Positions 47,849 through 53,985 of a stretch of DNA of 53,985 bases are shown piece after piece (position 1 is the stretch's first letter; each line of letters begins with the position of its first letter). This DNA is from JAOUEA01 sp041287635 (GTDB lineage: Bacteria > Actinomycetota > UBA4738 > HRBIN12). The DNA is taken from contig JBGGNG010000083.1 in the NCBI GenBank assembly GCA_041287635.1, forward strand, positions 1-53,985. The letters are read 5' to 3'. A program made the position numbers and the translations under genes. The notes beneath the pieces were generated by a model. The model searched no databases. It was not told the DNA's origin and worked only from the letters and a program-made list of their open reading frames with translations.

Positions 47849-48693
47849 TCACCGAGGAACGGACCCTCGCATCGCCGCCGACAGCGCCGGGGTCAGCGCC
47901 CGACCTCTCCGCGCGAGCCCGAGCGCTCACGGGTGGATCCCGGCTGCGTCTCGTCACCCTGGTCGTGATCAACCTCGTCGGGCTGCTCGCGTTCCTCTGG
48001 CCGTTCGTCCTGCCGGTCACCCCGGGCGTGAACGAGAACCACGCGAACGACGGCCCGGTGATCCTCGCGGTGCTCGTGATCTGTCTCGGGGCGGTACTCT
48101 TCGTCGAGCTCGGACGCGGCGGCCTCGGTCCGAAGACGATCGCCCTGATGGGTGTGCTCGGAGCCGCGATGGTCGCGCTTCGCCTGCCCGGGTTCGTGGC
48201 GGGCTTCAGCGCGATGTTCATCGTGGTGCTCGTGGCCGGGAACGCGTTCGGCCCGGGGTTCGGCTTCCTGCTCGGCGCCGTCGGCACGTTCGCGAGCGGG
48301 CTCTTCCTCGGCGGGCTCGGCCCATGGCTGCCGTTCCAGATGGTGGCCGTGGGGTGGGTCGGCATGGGGGCCGGGTTCCTGCCGAAAACGTCGTGGCCGG
48401 TCCGCATCGGCTCGCTCGCGGTGTACGGGGCGATCGCCGGCTACCTGTTCGGCGCGATCATGAACCTGTGGTCGTGGCCGTTCCTCACGACGGGCACCGC
48501 GGTCGACTGGGACCCCACGGCGGGGGCGGCGACGAACCTACGCCACTATCTGGCGTTCTACGCCGCGAGCTCGTTCGCCTGGGACACGTTCCGCGCCGTG
48601 GGCAACGCCGTGCTCGTGCTCGTGCTGGGCCGCCCGCTGCTCGGCGCGCTCGACCGAGCCGCGAGGCGGATGCGCCTGGAGGTGTCCCGGTAG
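47845..48693 (+). CDS. ECF transporter substrate-specific (S) component, probable cobalamin type (CbrT-like)
   Basis: A 282-residue polytopic protein. After a ~40-residue cytoplasmic N-terminus come six or seven helices: LRLVTLVVINLVGLLAFLWP, DGPVILAVLVICLGAVLFVE, IALMGVLGAAMVALRLPG, SAMFIVVLVAGNAFGPGFGF, GAVGTFASGLFLGGLGPW, AVYGAIAGYLFGAIMNLW, and the last (AVGNAVLVLVLGRPLLGAL). The order and sizes match ECF S components with a large fold, and the operon position after T and A and under a B12 riboswitch supports cobalamin as substrate, like CbrT. ATG overlaps the ATPase stop as ATGA. Direct binding has not been shown here. Confidence 0.87.
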   Translation: MITEERTLASPPTAPGSAPDLSARARALTGGSRLRLVTLVVINLVGLLAFLWPFVLPVTPGVNENHANDGPVILAVLVICLGAVLFVELGRGGLGPKTIALMGVLGAAMVALRLPGFVAGFSAMFIVVLVAGNAFGPGFGFLLGAVGTFASGLFLGGLGPWLPFQMVAVGWVGMGAGFLPKTSWPVRIGSLAVYGAIAGYLFGAIMNLWSWPFLTTGTAVDWDPTAGAATNLRHYLAFYAASSFAWDTFRAVGNAVLVLVLGRPLLGALDRAARRMRLEVSR

Positions 48694-48696
48694 CAT
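48691..48696 (+). promoter_or_regulatory. Possible -10 box TAGCAT before the PPOX pair
   Basis: TAGCAT ends 8 bases before ATG 48705 and overlaps the stop codon of the S component. It could give the following two genes their own leaderless transcript, separating them from the B12 operon. Confidence 0.3.
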
Positions 48697-48704
48697 CCTG
48701 GGCC

Positions 48705-49370
48705 ATGACCGAGGCCCCGAGCGAACGCACCCGCGTCCACCGTCATCCGGAGCGCGGCGACCACGACCCGGCGACGATCCATGCGGTGCTCGACGAGGCC
48801 CTGCTGTGCACCGTGTCCTGGGTGGACGAAGACGGTGCGCCGCGAGCGCTCCCCACGATCCAGGCGCGCATCGGCGACACGCTGTACCTGCACGGCTCCC
48901 GCGGCGCCAGGGCATGGAAGGCGGCGGCCGTGGGGACCGAGGTCTGTGTCGTGGCCACGGTCGTCGACGAGCTCGTCCTCGCTCGCACATCGCCTGCGCA
49001 CTCGATGAACTACCGAAGCGTGGTGCTCTTCGGACGCGGGCGCGAGGTCACCGACCATGAGGAACTGTCGGAGGCTGCGAAGGCGATCACCCGCCACGTG
49101 CTGCCCGGCCGAGAGCTCGACGCCGCCGAGCCCGACGACGGGGACTGGCGCCAGACGCTGATCCTCGCGTTGGCGATCGACGAGGCGAGCGCGAAGGTGC
49201 GCACCGGCCCGCCCAAGGACGACGACGAAGACCTCGCACTCGATGTGTGGGCCGGCACGCTTCCTCTGCGGACGGTCGTCGGGCCACCGAGCTCGTCGCC
49301 CGACCTCCGAGCATCGATCGCCCTCCCCACCTATATCCCCGCGTCCGGAGAGGAGCTCCCACGGCCATGA
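48705..49370 (+). CDS. Pyridoxamine-5'-phosphate-oxidase-fold flavin protein (first of pair)
   Basis: A 221-residue PPOX/FMN-binding split-barrel protein: TIHAVLDEALLCTVSWVDED, PTIQARIGDTLYLHGSRGAR, VCVVATVVDELVLARTSPAH and NYRSVVLFGRGREVTD. It matches flavin-nucleotide-binding proteins of the nim/PPOX type. The C-terminal segment (LDVWAGTLPLRTVVGPP) is shared with the next gene. The 12-bp gap to the ECF S gene suggests possible co-transcription, though no close ribosome site is visible. The reaction is unknown. Confidence 0.82.
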   Translation: MTEAPSERTRVHRHPERGDHDPATIHAVLDEALLCTVSWVDEDGAPRALPTIQARIGDTLYLHGSRGARAWKAAAVGTEVCVVATVVDELVLARTSPAHSMNYRSVVLFGRGREVTDHEELSEAAKAITRHVLPGRELDAAEPDDGDWRQTLILALAIDEASAKVRTGPPKDDDEDLALDVWAGTLPLRTVVGPPSSSPDLRASIALPTYIPASGEELPRP

Positions 49371-50029
49371 GCCGCCAGGCGCCCACGCCACGCACCCGCG
49401 TTCGTCGACTCCCCGAGCTCGGCGTGTACGAGAGGGAGCGGGTCAACGAGATCGTCGACGAGGCGATCTACTGCCACCTCTCGTGGGTCGGCGACGACGG
49501 AGAGCCGCGAGTGATCCCCACGATCCACACCCGCCTCGACGACGAGCTCTACGTGCACGGCTCGGCCGCCTCGAGCACGCTCCGCGCGATCAGGACCGGC
49601 CTGCCGGTCGCGATCGCGATCACCCTCGTCGACGGCATCCGGTTCGCGCGCTCGATGTTCGAGCACTCCATGAACTACCGCACGGTGGTCGTGTACGGCA
49701 CCGCCGAGGAGGTCACCGACCGCGACGAGCTCGTCCGGGTCTTCGACGCAATCACCGACCACGTCGCGCCGGGGCGCAGCGCCGACGCTCGCCCACCGAC
49801 CGACGCCGAGCTGAAGCAGACGACGTTCGTGAAGATCGCGCTCGACGAGTGCAGCGCCAAGGTGAGCCAGGGCTTCCCCGAGGAACCCGACGAGGATCTC
49901 GCGCTCGACGTGTGGGCCGGCATCCTGCCGCTGCGCACGGTGGCAGGCGAGCCGATCCCCGACCCGCTGCTCGCCGAGCGCACGTCGGTTCCCGGCTACG
50001 TGTCCGACTACCGGCGCCCCGGCGCCTGA
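49367..50029 (+). CDS. Pyridoxamine-5'-phosphate-oxidase-fold flavin protein (second of pair)
   Basis: A 220-residue paralogue of the preceding gene: EIVDEAIYCHLSWVGDDGEP, PTIHTRLDDELYVHGSAASS, VAIAITLVDGIRFARSMFEH, NYRTVVVYGTAEEVTDRDEL and ALDVWAGILPLRTVAGEP. It is clearly the product of tandem duplication. ATG 49367 overlaps the previous stop as ATGA, so the two are translated together and may form a heterodimer. It is convergent with the Fic/Doc gene. Confidence 0.85.
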   Translation: MSRQAPTPRTRVRRLPELGVYERERVNEIVDEAIYCHLSWVGDDGEPRVIPTIHTRLDDELYVHGSAASSTLRAIRTGLPVAIAITLVDGIRFARSMFEHSMNYRTVVVYGTAEEVTDRDELVRVFDAITDHVAPGRSADARPPTDAELKQTTFVKIALDECSAKVSQGFPEEPDEDLALDVWAGILPLRTVAGEPIPDPLLAERTSVPGYVSDYRRPGA

Positions 50030-50050
50030 GCGGACCGCGTGACTGGTCGC

Positions 50051-50422
50051 TCACTCGACCGGCGGCGTCAAGGGCACCACGAACCGCTCGAGCGCGGCGG
50101 CCGTCTGCAGCACCGTGAGCTCGCCGGTCGCCGCGACCGCCACGAGCGCGATCAGCTCGTCGTCCTCGGCCTGCAGGTCGAGGCCGTTGCGGTTCAGGAA
50201 CACCACCGTCGCGAGCAGCGCGACCCGTGCGTTTCCCGGTCCGAACGGTCGCAGCCGGAGCATCGCGAGCAACAGTGCGGCCGCCTTCGGCACGGGGCCC
50301 GGGTACGCCTCGCGGTCGTCCTCACGGCGGAGTGGCTCGGCGACGGCCTCGGCGAGCCGGTCGGCATCGATGGAGACGGTGGATCCGAGCTCGGCTCGGG
50401 CGATCGTCACCACGTCGTCCAT
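50051..50422 (-). CDS. Fic/Doc-family protein with altered catalytic motif
   Basis: A 123-residue Doc-type Fic protein. The Fic core is KAAALLLAMLRLRPFGPGNAR followed by VALLATVVFLNRNGLDL; it fits the HPFxxGNxR motif except that the catalytic histidine is Arg58. The Pro, Phe, Gly, Asn and final Arg66 are kept. Doc normally modifies a target by phosphotransfer or AMPylation and needs that His, so this copy may be inactive or use another chemistry. It lies 20 bp downstream of an RHH gene, the usual antitoxin-toxin order. ATG 50422 is the only plausible start near the domain. Confidence 0.75.
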   Translation of the reverse strand: MDDVVTIARAELGSTVSIDADRLAEAVAEPLRREDDREAYPGPVPKAAALLLAMLRLRPFGPGNARVALLATVVFLNRNGLDLQAEDDELIALVAVAATGELTVLQTAAALERFVVPLTPPVE

Positions 50423-50442
50423 CGTGAGCGGGCGGAGCGGGT

Positions 50443-50688
50443 CTACAGCTCCCCCAACCGATCGAGCACGCGGCGATAGCGTTCGCGCGCACGATCGGTG
50501 AAGGCGCGGACCTCGGCGTCTCGTCCCGAGGTCTCGAGGTAACCGCGCATCGCGCGGCGAAGATGTTCCTCCTCGTCGATCCCCGTGATCGTCGCGAGCA
50601 GCCGCAACTGACCACGGACGTCGTCGGGGATGCGGATCGTCTGCTGCACCGGCGGGCGCCTTTCGTGTTCGTCGACCTCGCGCGCCAT
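50443..50688 (-). CDS. RHH/CopG-like antitoxin
   Basis: An 81-residue protein: QQTIRIPDDVRGQLRLLATI and TGIDEEEHLRRAMRGYLETS match a ribbon-helix-helix fold with an extended helix, followed by VRAFTDRARERYRRVLDRLG, the likely toxin-binding tail. In toxin-antitoxin pairs such proteins bind their own operator and neutralise the downstream Fic/Doc partner. GTG 50733 would give a longer form and overlaps the stop of the alpha-galactosidase gene (GTGA), whereas ATG 50688 begins near the conserved fold; I use ATG 50688. Confidence 0.72.
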   Translation of the reverse strand: MAREVDEHERRPPVQQTIRIPDDVRGQLRLLATITGIDEEEHLRRAMRGYLETSGRDAEVRAFTDRARERYRRVLDRLGEL

Positions 50689-50729
50689 CTTGCCCCGGAT
50701 CGGAGTCCGAATCGACAACCGAGGCAAGA

Positions 50730-52016
50730 TCACGACGGCGACAGGCGCAGCATCGTCGCCTCGTGAGGTCCGACGCTCGTGGCGAACCCCTCACCGAAGG
50801 AGCCGAGGTCGCGATGAGCCCAGAGATCTCGAACCACGGCGGCGTCCCAGTCGACACCGAGATCCCGCCACTCGACACCGATCTCCGCCTCGGCGCGCCC
50901 GCGGTTCAGCAGGGCGACTCCCTGATCGCCGTTCTCCAGTGGCTTGGCGAACACCTCGAGGTCGCCTTCCTTGCGAACGCGAGCGGCCTGGATCCCGAGC
51001 GGATCCTGGTTCAGCTCGATCACCTCGACGTTCGTCAGCGTCTCGGTCGTGTAGTCGTCCATCCTGGTCACATCGCTCCCGAGGATCAGCGGCGACGCGA
51101 GGATCGACCACATCGAGAAGTGCGTGCGGTACTCCTCTCGGGTGGCGCCGTCCCCGACGAGCGCCCCCTCCCCCCTGAGGTTCACGACGAGCATGTCGTA
51201 GTCGTTCCAACCCCCGGGGCCCGAGTACTCCTCGAGTCCTACGCCGCGGTCGATCATGTCGAGCACGTCGAAGTAGTAGCCCTCGCGATGCCCCGGCAGG
51301 TCGAAATCGTCGCTGATGTCCTGTCCGATCCGCCAATGGTGGCCGCCGACCTCGCGAGCCCAGGTCCACACGTTGTCCCAGCCGCAGTGGCACACGTGCA
51401 GCACGATGTCGCGGCTCGTGGCTCTGAGCGCGTCGGCCATCGTGCGGTGCAGGTCCGCGACATCTGGCGATCCCTTGCCAGGCCAGCAGCACGAGTCGTA
51501 CTTCAGGTGGTCGACACCCCACGAGGCGAACAGCTCCGCGTCCTCGCGCTCGTGGCCGCCACTGCCCGTGTACCCGGCACACGTCTCGACCCCGGGGCCG
51601 GAGTAGACGCCCAGCTTCAGGCCGCGCTCGTGCACGGCGTCGGCCAGGAACCCGATCCCCCTGGGGAACTTGTCGGGATCGTGCTCGAGGTCGTGCAGGA
51701 AGCGCGATCCGCGCGTCCTCTGCCAGCCGTCATCGAGCATCACGTACTCCCAGCCGACATCGCGCATGCCCGTATCGACCATGGCGTCGGCGATGGCGAG
51801 GATCCTGCCTTCGTCGATGTCGGGTCCGTACACGTTCCAGCTGTTCCACCCCATCGGCGGAGTGGCGGCGAGGGATCGGGCGTCCTCCGTCGACGTTCGC
51901 GGCGCCGCGTCGACGTTTCCGTCGGGCGACTCCGGGTCGCACGATGCCAGGATCGCGGACACCCCGGGAAGTGCGAGGCCGACGACCGACCGCCGGAGGA
52001 ACTCACGACGCTCCAC
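50730..52016 (-). CDS. Alpha-galactosidase, GH27, probable Tat-exported lipoprotein
   Basis: A 428-residue secreted glycosidase. The N-terminus has a twin-arginine-like RREFLRRSVVGLALPG and a lipobox AILASC (Cys26), predicting a Tat-exported lipoprotein. The GH27 barrel starts with TPPMGWNSWNVYGPDIDE and YVMLDDGWQ. The nucleophile is Asp174 in HLKYDSCCW, and the acid/base is Asp233 in WRIGQDISDD, matching human alpha-galactosidase A Asp170 and Asp231. The C-terminal beta-sandwich (LEVFAKPLENGDQGVALLNR) is typical of the family. Substrates are alpha-galactosides such as melibiose or galactomannan. GTG 52016 is the start; the gene is divergent from the PadR gene. Confidence 0.9.
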   Translation of the reverse strand: MERREFLRRSVVGLALPGVSAILASCDPESPDGNVDAAPRTSTEDARSLAATPPMGWNSWNVYGPDIDEGRILAIADAMVDTGMRDVGWEYVMLDDGWQRTRGSRFLHDLEHDPDKFPRGIGFLADAVHERGLKLGVYSGPGVETCAGYTGSGGHEREDAELFASWGVDHLKYDSCCWPGKGSPDVADLHRTMADALRATSRDIVLHVCHCGWDNVWTWAREVGGHHWRIGQDISDDFDLPGHREGYYFDVLDMIDRGVGLEEYSGPGGWNDYDMLVVNLRGEGALVGDGATREEYRTHFSMWSILASPLILGSDVTRMDDYTTETLTNVEVIELNQDPLGIQAARVRKEGDLEVFAKPLENGDQGVALLNRGRAEAEIGVEWRDLGVDWDAAVVRDLWAHRDLGSFGEGFATSVGPHEATMLRLSPS

Positions 52017-52098
52017 CAGCGCCCCCGATCCGGCTCGAGGTGGAGGCGGACCGCGTCAGCCCGGGACCCCGCGACTTGACGGAGTCTTCATCGCGCGG

Positions 52099-52121
52099 TA
52101 CATATATCGAACCGATATGTA
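52099..52121. promoter_or_regulatory. PadR-type operator upstream of padR-ino1
   Basis: Perfect 7-bp inverted arms TACATAT and ATATGTA are separated by 9 bp. The AT-rich inverted repeat stands out in a GC-rich gene desert between divergent promoters, 55 bp before the padR start. It is typical of PadR binding sites (ATGT/ACAT arms). Autoregulation by the adjacent PadR is inferred. Confidence 0.6.
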
Positions 52122-52125
52122 AGGT

Positions 52126-52135
52126 CGATATATCG
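52126..52135. promoter_or_regulatory. Second AT-rich palindrome CGATATATCG
   Basis: A perfect 10-bp palindrome lies 4 bp from the longer repeat. It could be an auxiliary regulator site or part of a promoter for padR. Both together cover 37 bp. Confidence 0.4.
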
Positions 52136-52175
52136 TCCTGCAGCATCATCCATCGATCGAAGGGTACTCGTCCGG

Positions 52176-52781
52176 ATGTTGGAACTCGCGATCCTCGGCT
52201 TGCTGAAGCAGCAGCCCATGCACGGCTACCAGCTCTCCCGGGAGCTCGGTGAGTCCCTGGGCGGTTTCTGGCGGGTCTCCTACGGCTCGCTCTACCCGAC
52301 GCTTCGTCGCATGGAGCGCGACGGCCTGGTGGCCCCGATCACCGGCGAGCCCACCGGCGGCCGTCGCAAAACCGTCTACGACATCACCGACGAAGGTGAG
52401 AGGGCGTTCCTCGAGCTGCTGCAGGAGACGGCCGGGGACACCTCGAGCGAGGACGCTCGCTTCCGCGTGCGGCTGGCGTTCTTCCGCTACCTACCGCCCG
52501 AGACGCGCATCCGGCTGCTGGAACGGCGCCGAGCGGCGCTGACCGAACGGCTCGCTTCGTTCGATGCCGCGATCGACGCAGGGCGCGACGAGGCCGACGA
52601 CTACCGGCTCGCCGTGATGGAACACGGGCGGGCTGCCACCGAGGCCGACATCGCCTGGATCGACGACCTGACCAGCAACGAACGTGACAAGGCCGGCCGG
52701 CGCGCCGGCGATGACCTCGAACGAGGGGGCGCGAGGACCCGCCGCACGGCGGTCCTCAGTAGGAAGGAGCACACCTCATGA
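52176..52781 (+). CDS. PadR-family transcriptional regulator
   Basis: A 201-residue PadR regulator. The winged helix reads ELAILGLLKQQPMHGYQLSREL, FWRVSYGSLYPTLRRMERDG and RRKTVYDITDEGERAFLELL, all typical. The C-terminal dimerisation helix covers residues ~105-165 (RLLERRRAALTERLASFDAA). This PadR directly precedes inositol-phosphate synthase in many actinobacteria, and its TGA overlaps the Ino1 ATG here, so the pair is coupled. It probably represses its own operon through the inverted repeats at 52099-52135; the effector is unknown. ATG 52176 is used. Confidence 0.9.
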   Translation: MLELAILGLLKQQPMHGYQLSRELGESLGGFWRVSYGSLYPTLRRMERDGLVAPITGEPTGGRRKTVYDITDEGERAFLELLQETAGDTSSEDARFRVRLAFFRYLPPETRIRLLERRRAALTERLASFDAAIDAGRDEADDYRLAVMEHGRAATEADIAWIDDLTSNERDKAGRRAGDDLERGGARTRRTAVLSRKEHTS

Positions 52782-53899
52782 GCACCGTCCGGATCGCGAT
52801 CGTCGGCGTGGGCAACTGCGCGTCATCGCTCGTGCAAGGCTTGACCTACTACAAAGATGCCGACCCGGCGGACGGAGTGCCGGGCCTGATGCACGTGGAA
52901 CTCGGTGGTTACCACGTGCGTGACGTCGAGGTGGTCGCCGCCTTCGACGTCGACGCGAACAAGGTCGGGAAGGACGTCGCCAAGGCGATCTTCACCGAAC
53001 CGAACAACACGATCAGGTTCAGCGAGGTGCCGCCGCTCGGCGTGACCGTCTCGCGGGGCCGCACGCTCGACGGTCTCGGCACCTACTACCGAGAGATCGT
53101 CACGGAGTCCGACGCGCCCGAAGTCGACGTCGTGCAGGCGCTACGCGACACGCAGGCCGACGTGCTCGTCTGCTACCTGCCCGTGGGCTCCGAGGAGGCC
53201 GACCGCTTCTACGCGCAGTGCGCGATCGATGCGGGCGTCGCCTTCGTGAACGCCCTGCCGGTGTTCATCGCGAGCGATCCGACATGGGCGAAGAAGTTCT
53301 CCGACGCCGGCGTACCGATCGTCGGCGACGACATCAAGAGCCAGGTCGGCGCGACGATCACCCACCGCGTGCTCGCGAAGCTCTTCGAGGACCGCGGCGT
53401 CGAGCTCGATCGCACCTACCAGCTCAACTTCGGCGGCAACATGGACTTCAAGAACATGCTCGAACGCGAACGCCTGATCTCGAAGAAGATCTCGAAGACC
53501 CAGTCGGTGCAGAGCCAGCTCGAGGAGCCGCTCGACAAGGACGACATCCACATCGGCCCGAGCGACCACGTGCCGTGGCTCGAGGATCGCAAGTGGGCCA
53601 TGATCCGCCTGGAAGGCCGCAACTTCGGCGACGTGCCGCTCACGATCGAGATGAAGCTCGAGGTGTGGGACTCGCCGAACTCGGCCGGCGTGATCATCGA
53701 CGCGGTGCGCTGCGCGAAGATCGCGAAGGACCGCGGCATCGGCGGGCCGATCATCGGCCCGAGCGCCTACTTCATGAAGAGCCCGCCGGTGCAGTTCAGC
53801 GACGAGATGGCTCGCGAGATGGTCGAGCAGTTCATCGTCGGAACCGGCGAGGGCGCCAACGCCGACTGGACCGCGTTCTTCGACACCACGCGAACCTGA
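52778..53899 (+). CDS. ino1: Inositol-3-phosphate synthase
   Basis: A 373-residue NAD-dependent enzyme converting glucose-6-phosphate to 1L-myo-inositol-1-phosphate, the first step toward phosphatidylinositol, mycothiol and related actinobacterial compounds. The NAD motif VGVGNCASSLVQGLTYY is followed by DVVQALRDTQADVLVCYLPVGSE, FVNALPVFIASDPTWAKKF, VGDDIKSQVGATITHRVLA, FGGNMDFKNML, and SDHVPWLEDRKWAMIRLEGR with the catalytic lysines. It is the prokaryotic-size form (~370 residues) rather than the larger eukaryotic one. ATGA overlap with padR shows coupling. AGGAAGGAG about 7 bases upstream. Confidence 0.96.
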   Translation: MSTVRIAIVGVGNCASSLVQGLTYYKDADPADGVPGLMHVELGGYHVRDVEVVAAFDVDANKVGKDVAKAIFTEPNNTIRFSEVPPLGVTVSRGRTLDGLGTYYREIVTESDAPEVDVVQALRDTQADVLVCYLPVGSEEADRFYAQCAIDAGVAFVNALPVFIASDPTWAKKFSDAGVPIVGDDIKSQVGATITHRVLAKLFEDRGVELDRTYQLNFGGNMDFKNMLERERLISKKISKTQSVQSQLEEPLDKDDIHIGPSDHVPWLEDRKWAMIRLEGRNFGDVPLTIEMKLEVWDSPNSAGVIIDAVRCAKIAKDRGIGGPIIGPSAYFMKSPPVQFSDEMAREMVEQFIVGTGEGANADWTAFFDTTRT

Positions 53900-53928
53900 G
53901 CTGCTCGAGATCGAGCCCTGGACGTGGA

Positions 53929-53959
53929 CGGGGCCGGGTCCCGATCGGACCCGGCCCCG
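53929..53959 (+). terminator. Rho-independent-like hairpin after ino1
   Basis: A 13-bp perfect GC stem (53929-53941 with 53947-53959, arms CGGGGCCGGGTCC and complement) has loop CGATC. It begins 29 bp after the ino1 stop. The U-tract is missing, as commonly seen in actinobacteria. Confidence 0.7.
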
Positions 53960-53985
53960 ACGCCGCCCGGGGGGAGCGGACGTGT

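Overview
The window is 54 kb of very GC-rich DNA with dense, mostly uninterrupted genes, strong third-position G/C, many GTG starts and frequent 4-bp ATGA/GTGA overlaps. Gene content (PadR plus inositol-3-phosphate synthase, PAC2 family, LLM flavin oxidoreductase, HTH_42 proteins, SigX5-type ECF sigma factor, Fic/Doc-RHH pair) points to an actinobacterium (Actinomycetota), and the lack of outer-membrane genes fits a monoderm. I cannot place it more finely. I found no rRNA, tRNA, CRISPR array, insertion sequence or prophage.

Layout. 2-4793: small stress and enzyme genes (AHSA1, two VOC proteins, an O-methyltransferase, STAS protein, ECF sigma factor, two GNATs). 4830-8873: LtrA membrane protein, YdeI-like protein, and an ArsR-AHSA1-FAD oxidase operon. 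8878-16068: secreted repeat protein, a MacB-like exporter (double ATPase plus FtsX permease), LLM oxidoreductase and HTH_42 protein. 16087-18132: PepSY protein, orphan OmpR-type regulator, secreted protein. 18161-25078: SnoaL, HAD phosphatase, DrrAB-like ABC exporter with a NarL-type two-component system, and a receiver/thioredoxin-reductase-like fusion coupled to a UBP zinc finger protein. 25219-33970: secreted EEP hydrolase, nitroreductase, PAS-GGDEF-EAL protein, haem-binding protein, a broken TPR/AHSA1 chimera, AhpD-like protein and GH15 trehalase/glucoamylase. 34096-36887: a ligase-like protein without its catalytic lysine, and an unknown membrane protein. 37081-43205: ABM, GNAT and small membrane proteins, a methyltransferase-ABC exporter operon, CMD, tautomerase and PAC2. 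50051-52016: degenerate Fic/Doc, RHH antitoxin and GH27 alpha-galactosidase. 52176-53899: PadR and Ino1.

The most notable system is at 43273-48693. A cobalamin riboswitch heads an operon encoding a secreted alpha/alpha-toroid protein, a membrane-anchored DUF4430-type protein, and a complete ECF transporter (T, fused A-A, S). The first two proteins correspond in fold type and order to the alpha and beta domains of animal transcobalamin/intrinsic factor, here split into two genes and physically linked to a B12-regulated uptake pump. I infer a bacterial surface B12-capture system.

A second theme is transcript architecture. At least ten genes have a TAnnnT-like -10 box ending 5-8 nt before the start codon, which suggests many leaderless mRNAs and helps choose starts. 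Several proteins keep their fold but lack the key catalytic residue (ligase-like protein, Fic protein, receiver domain).
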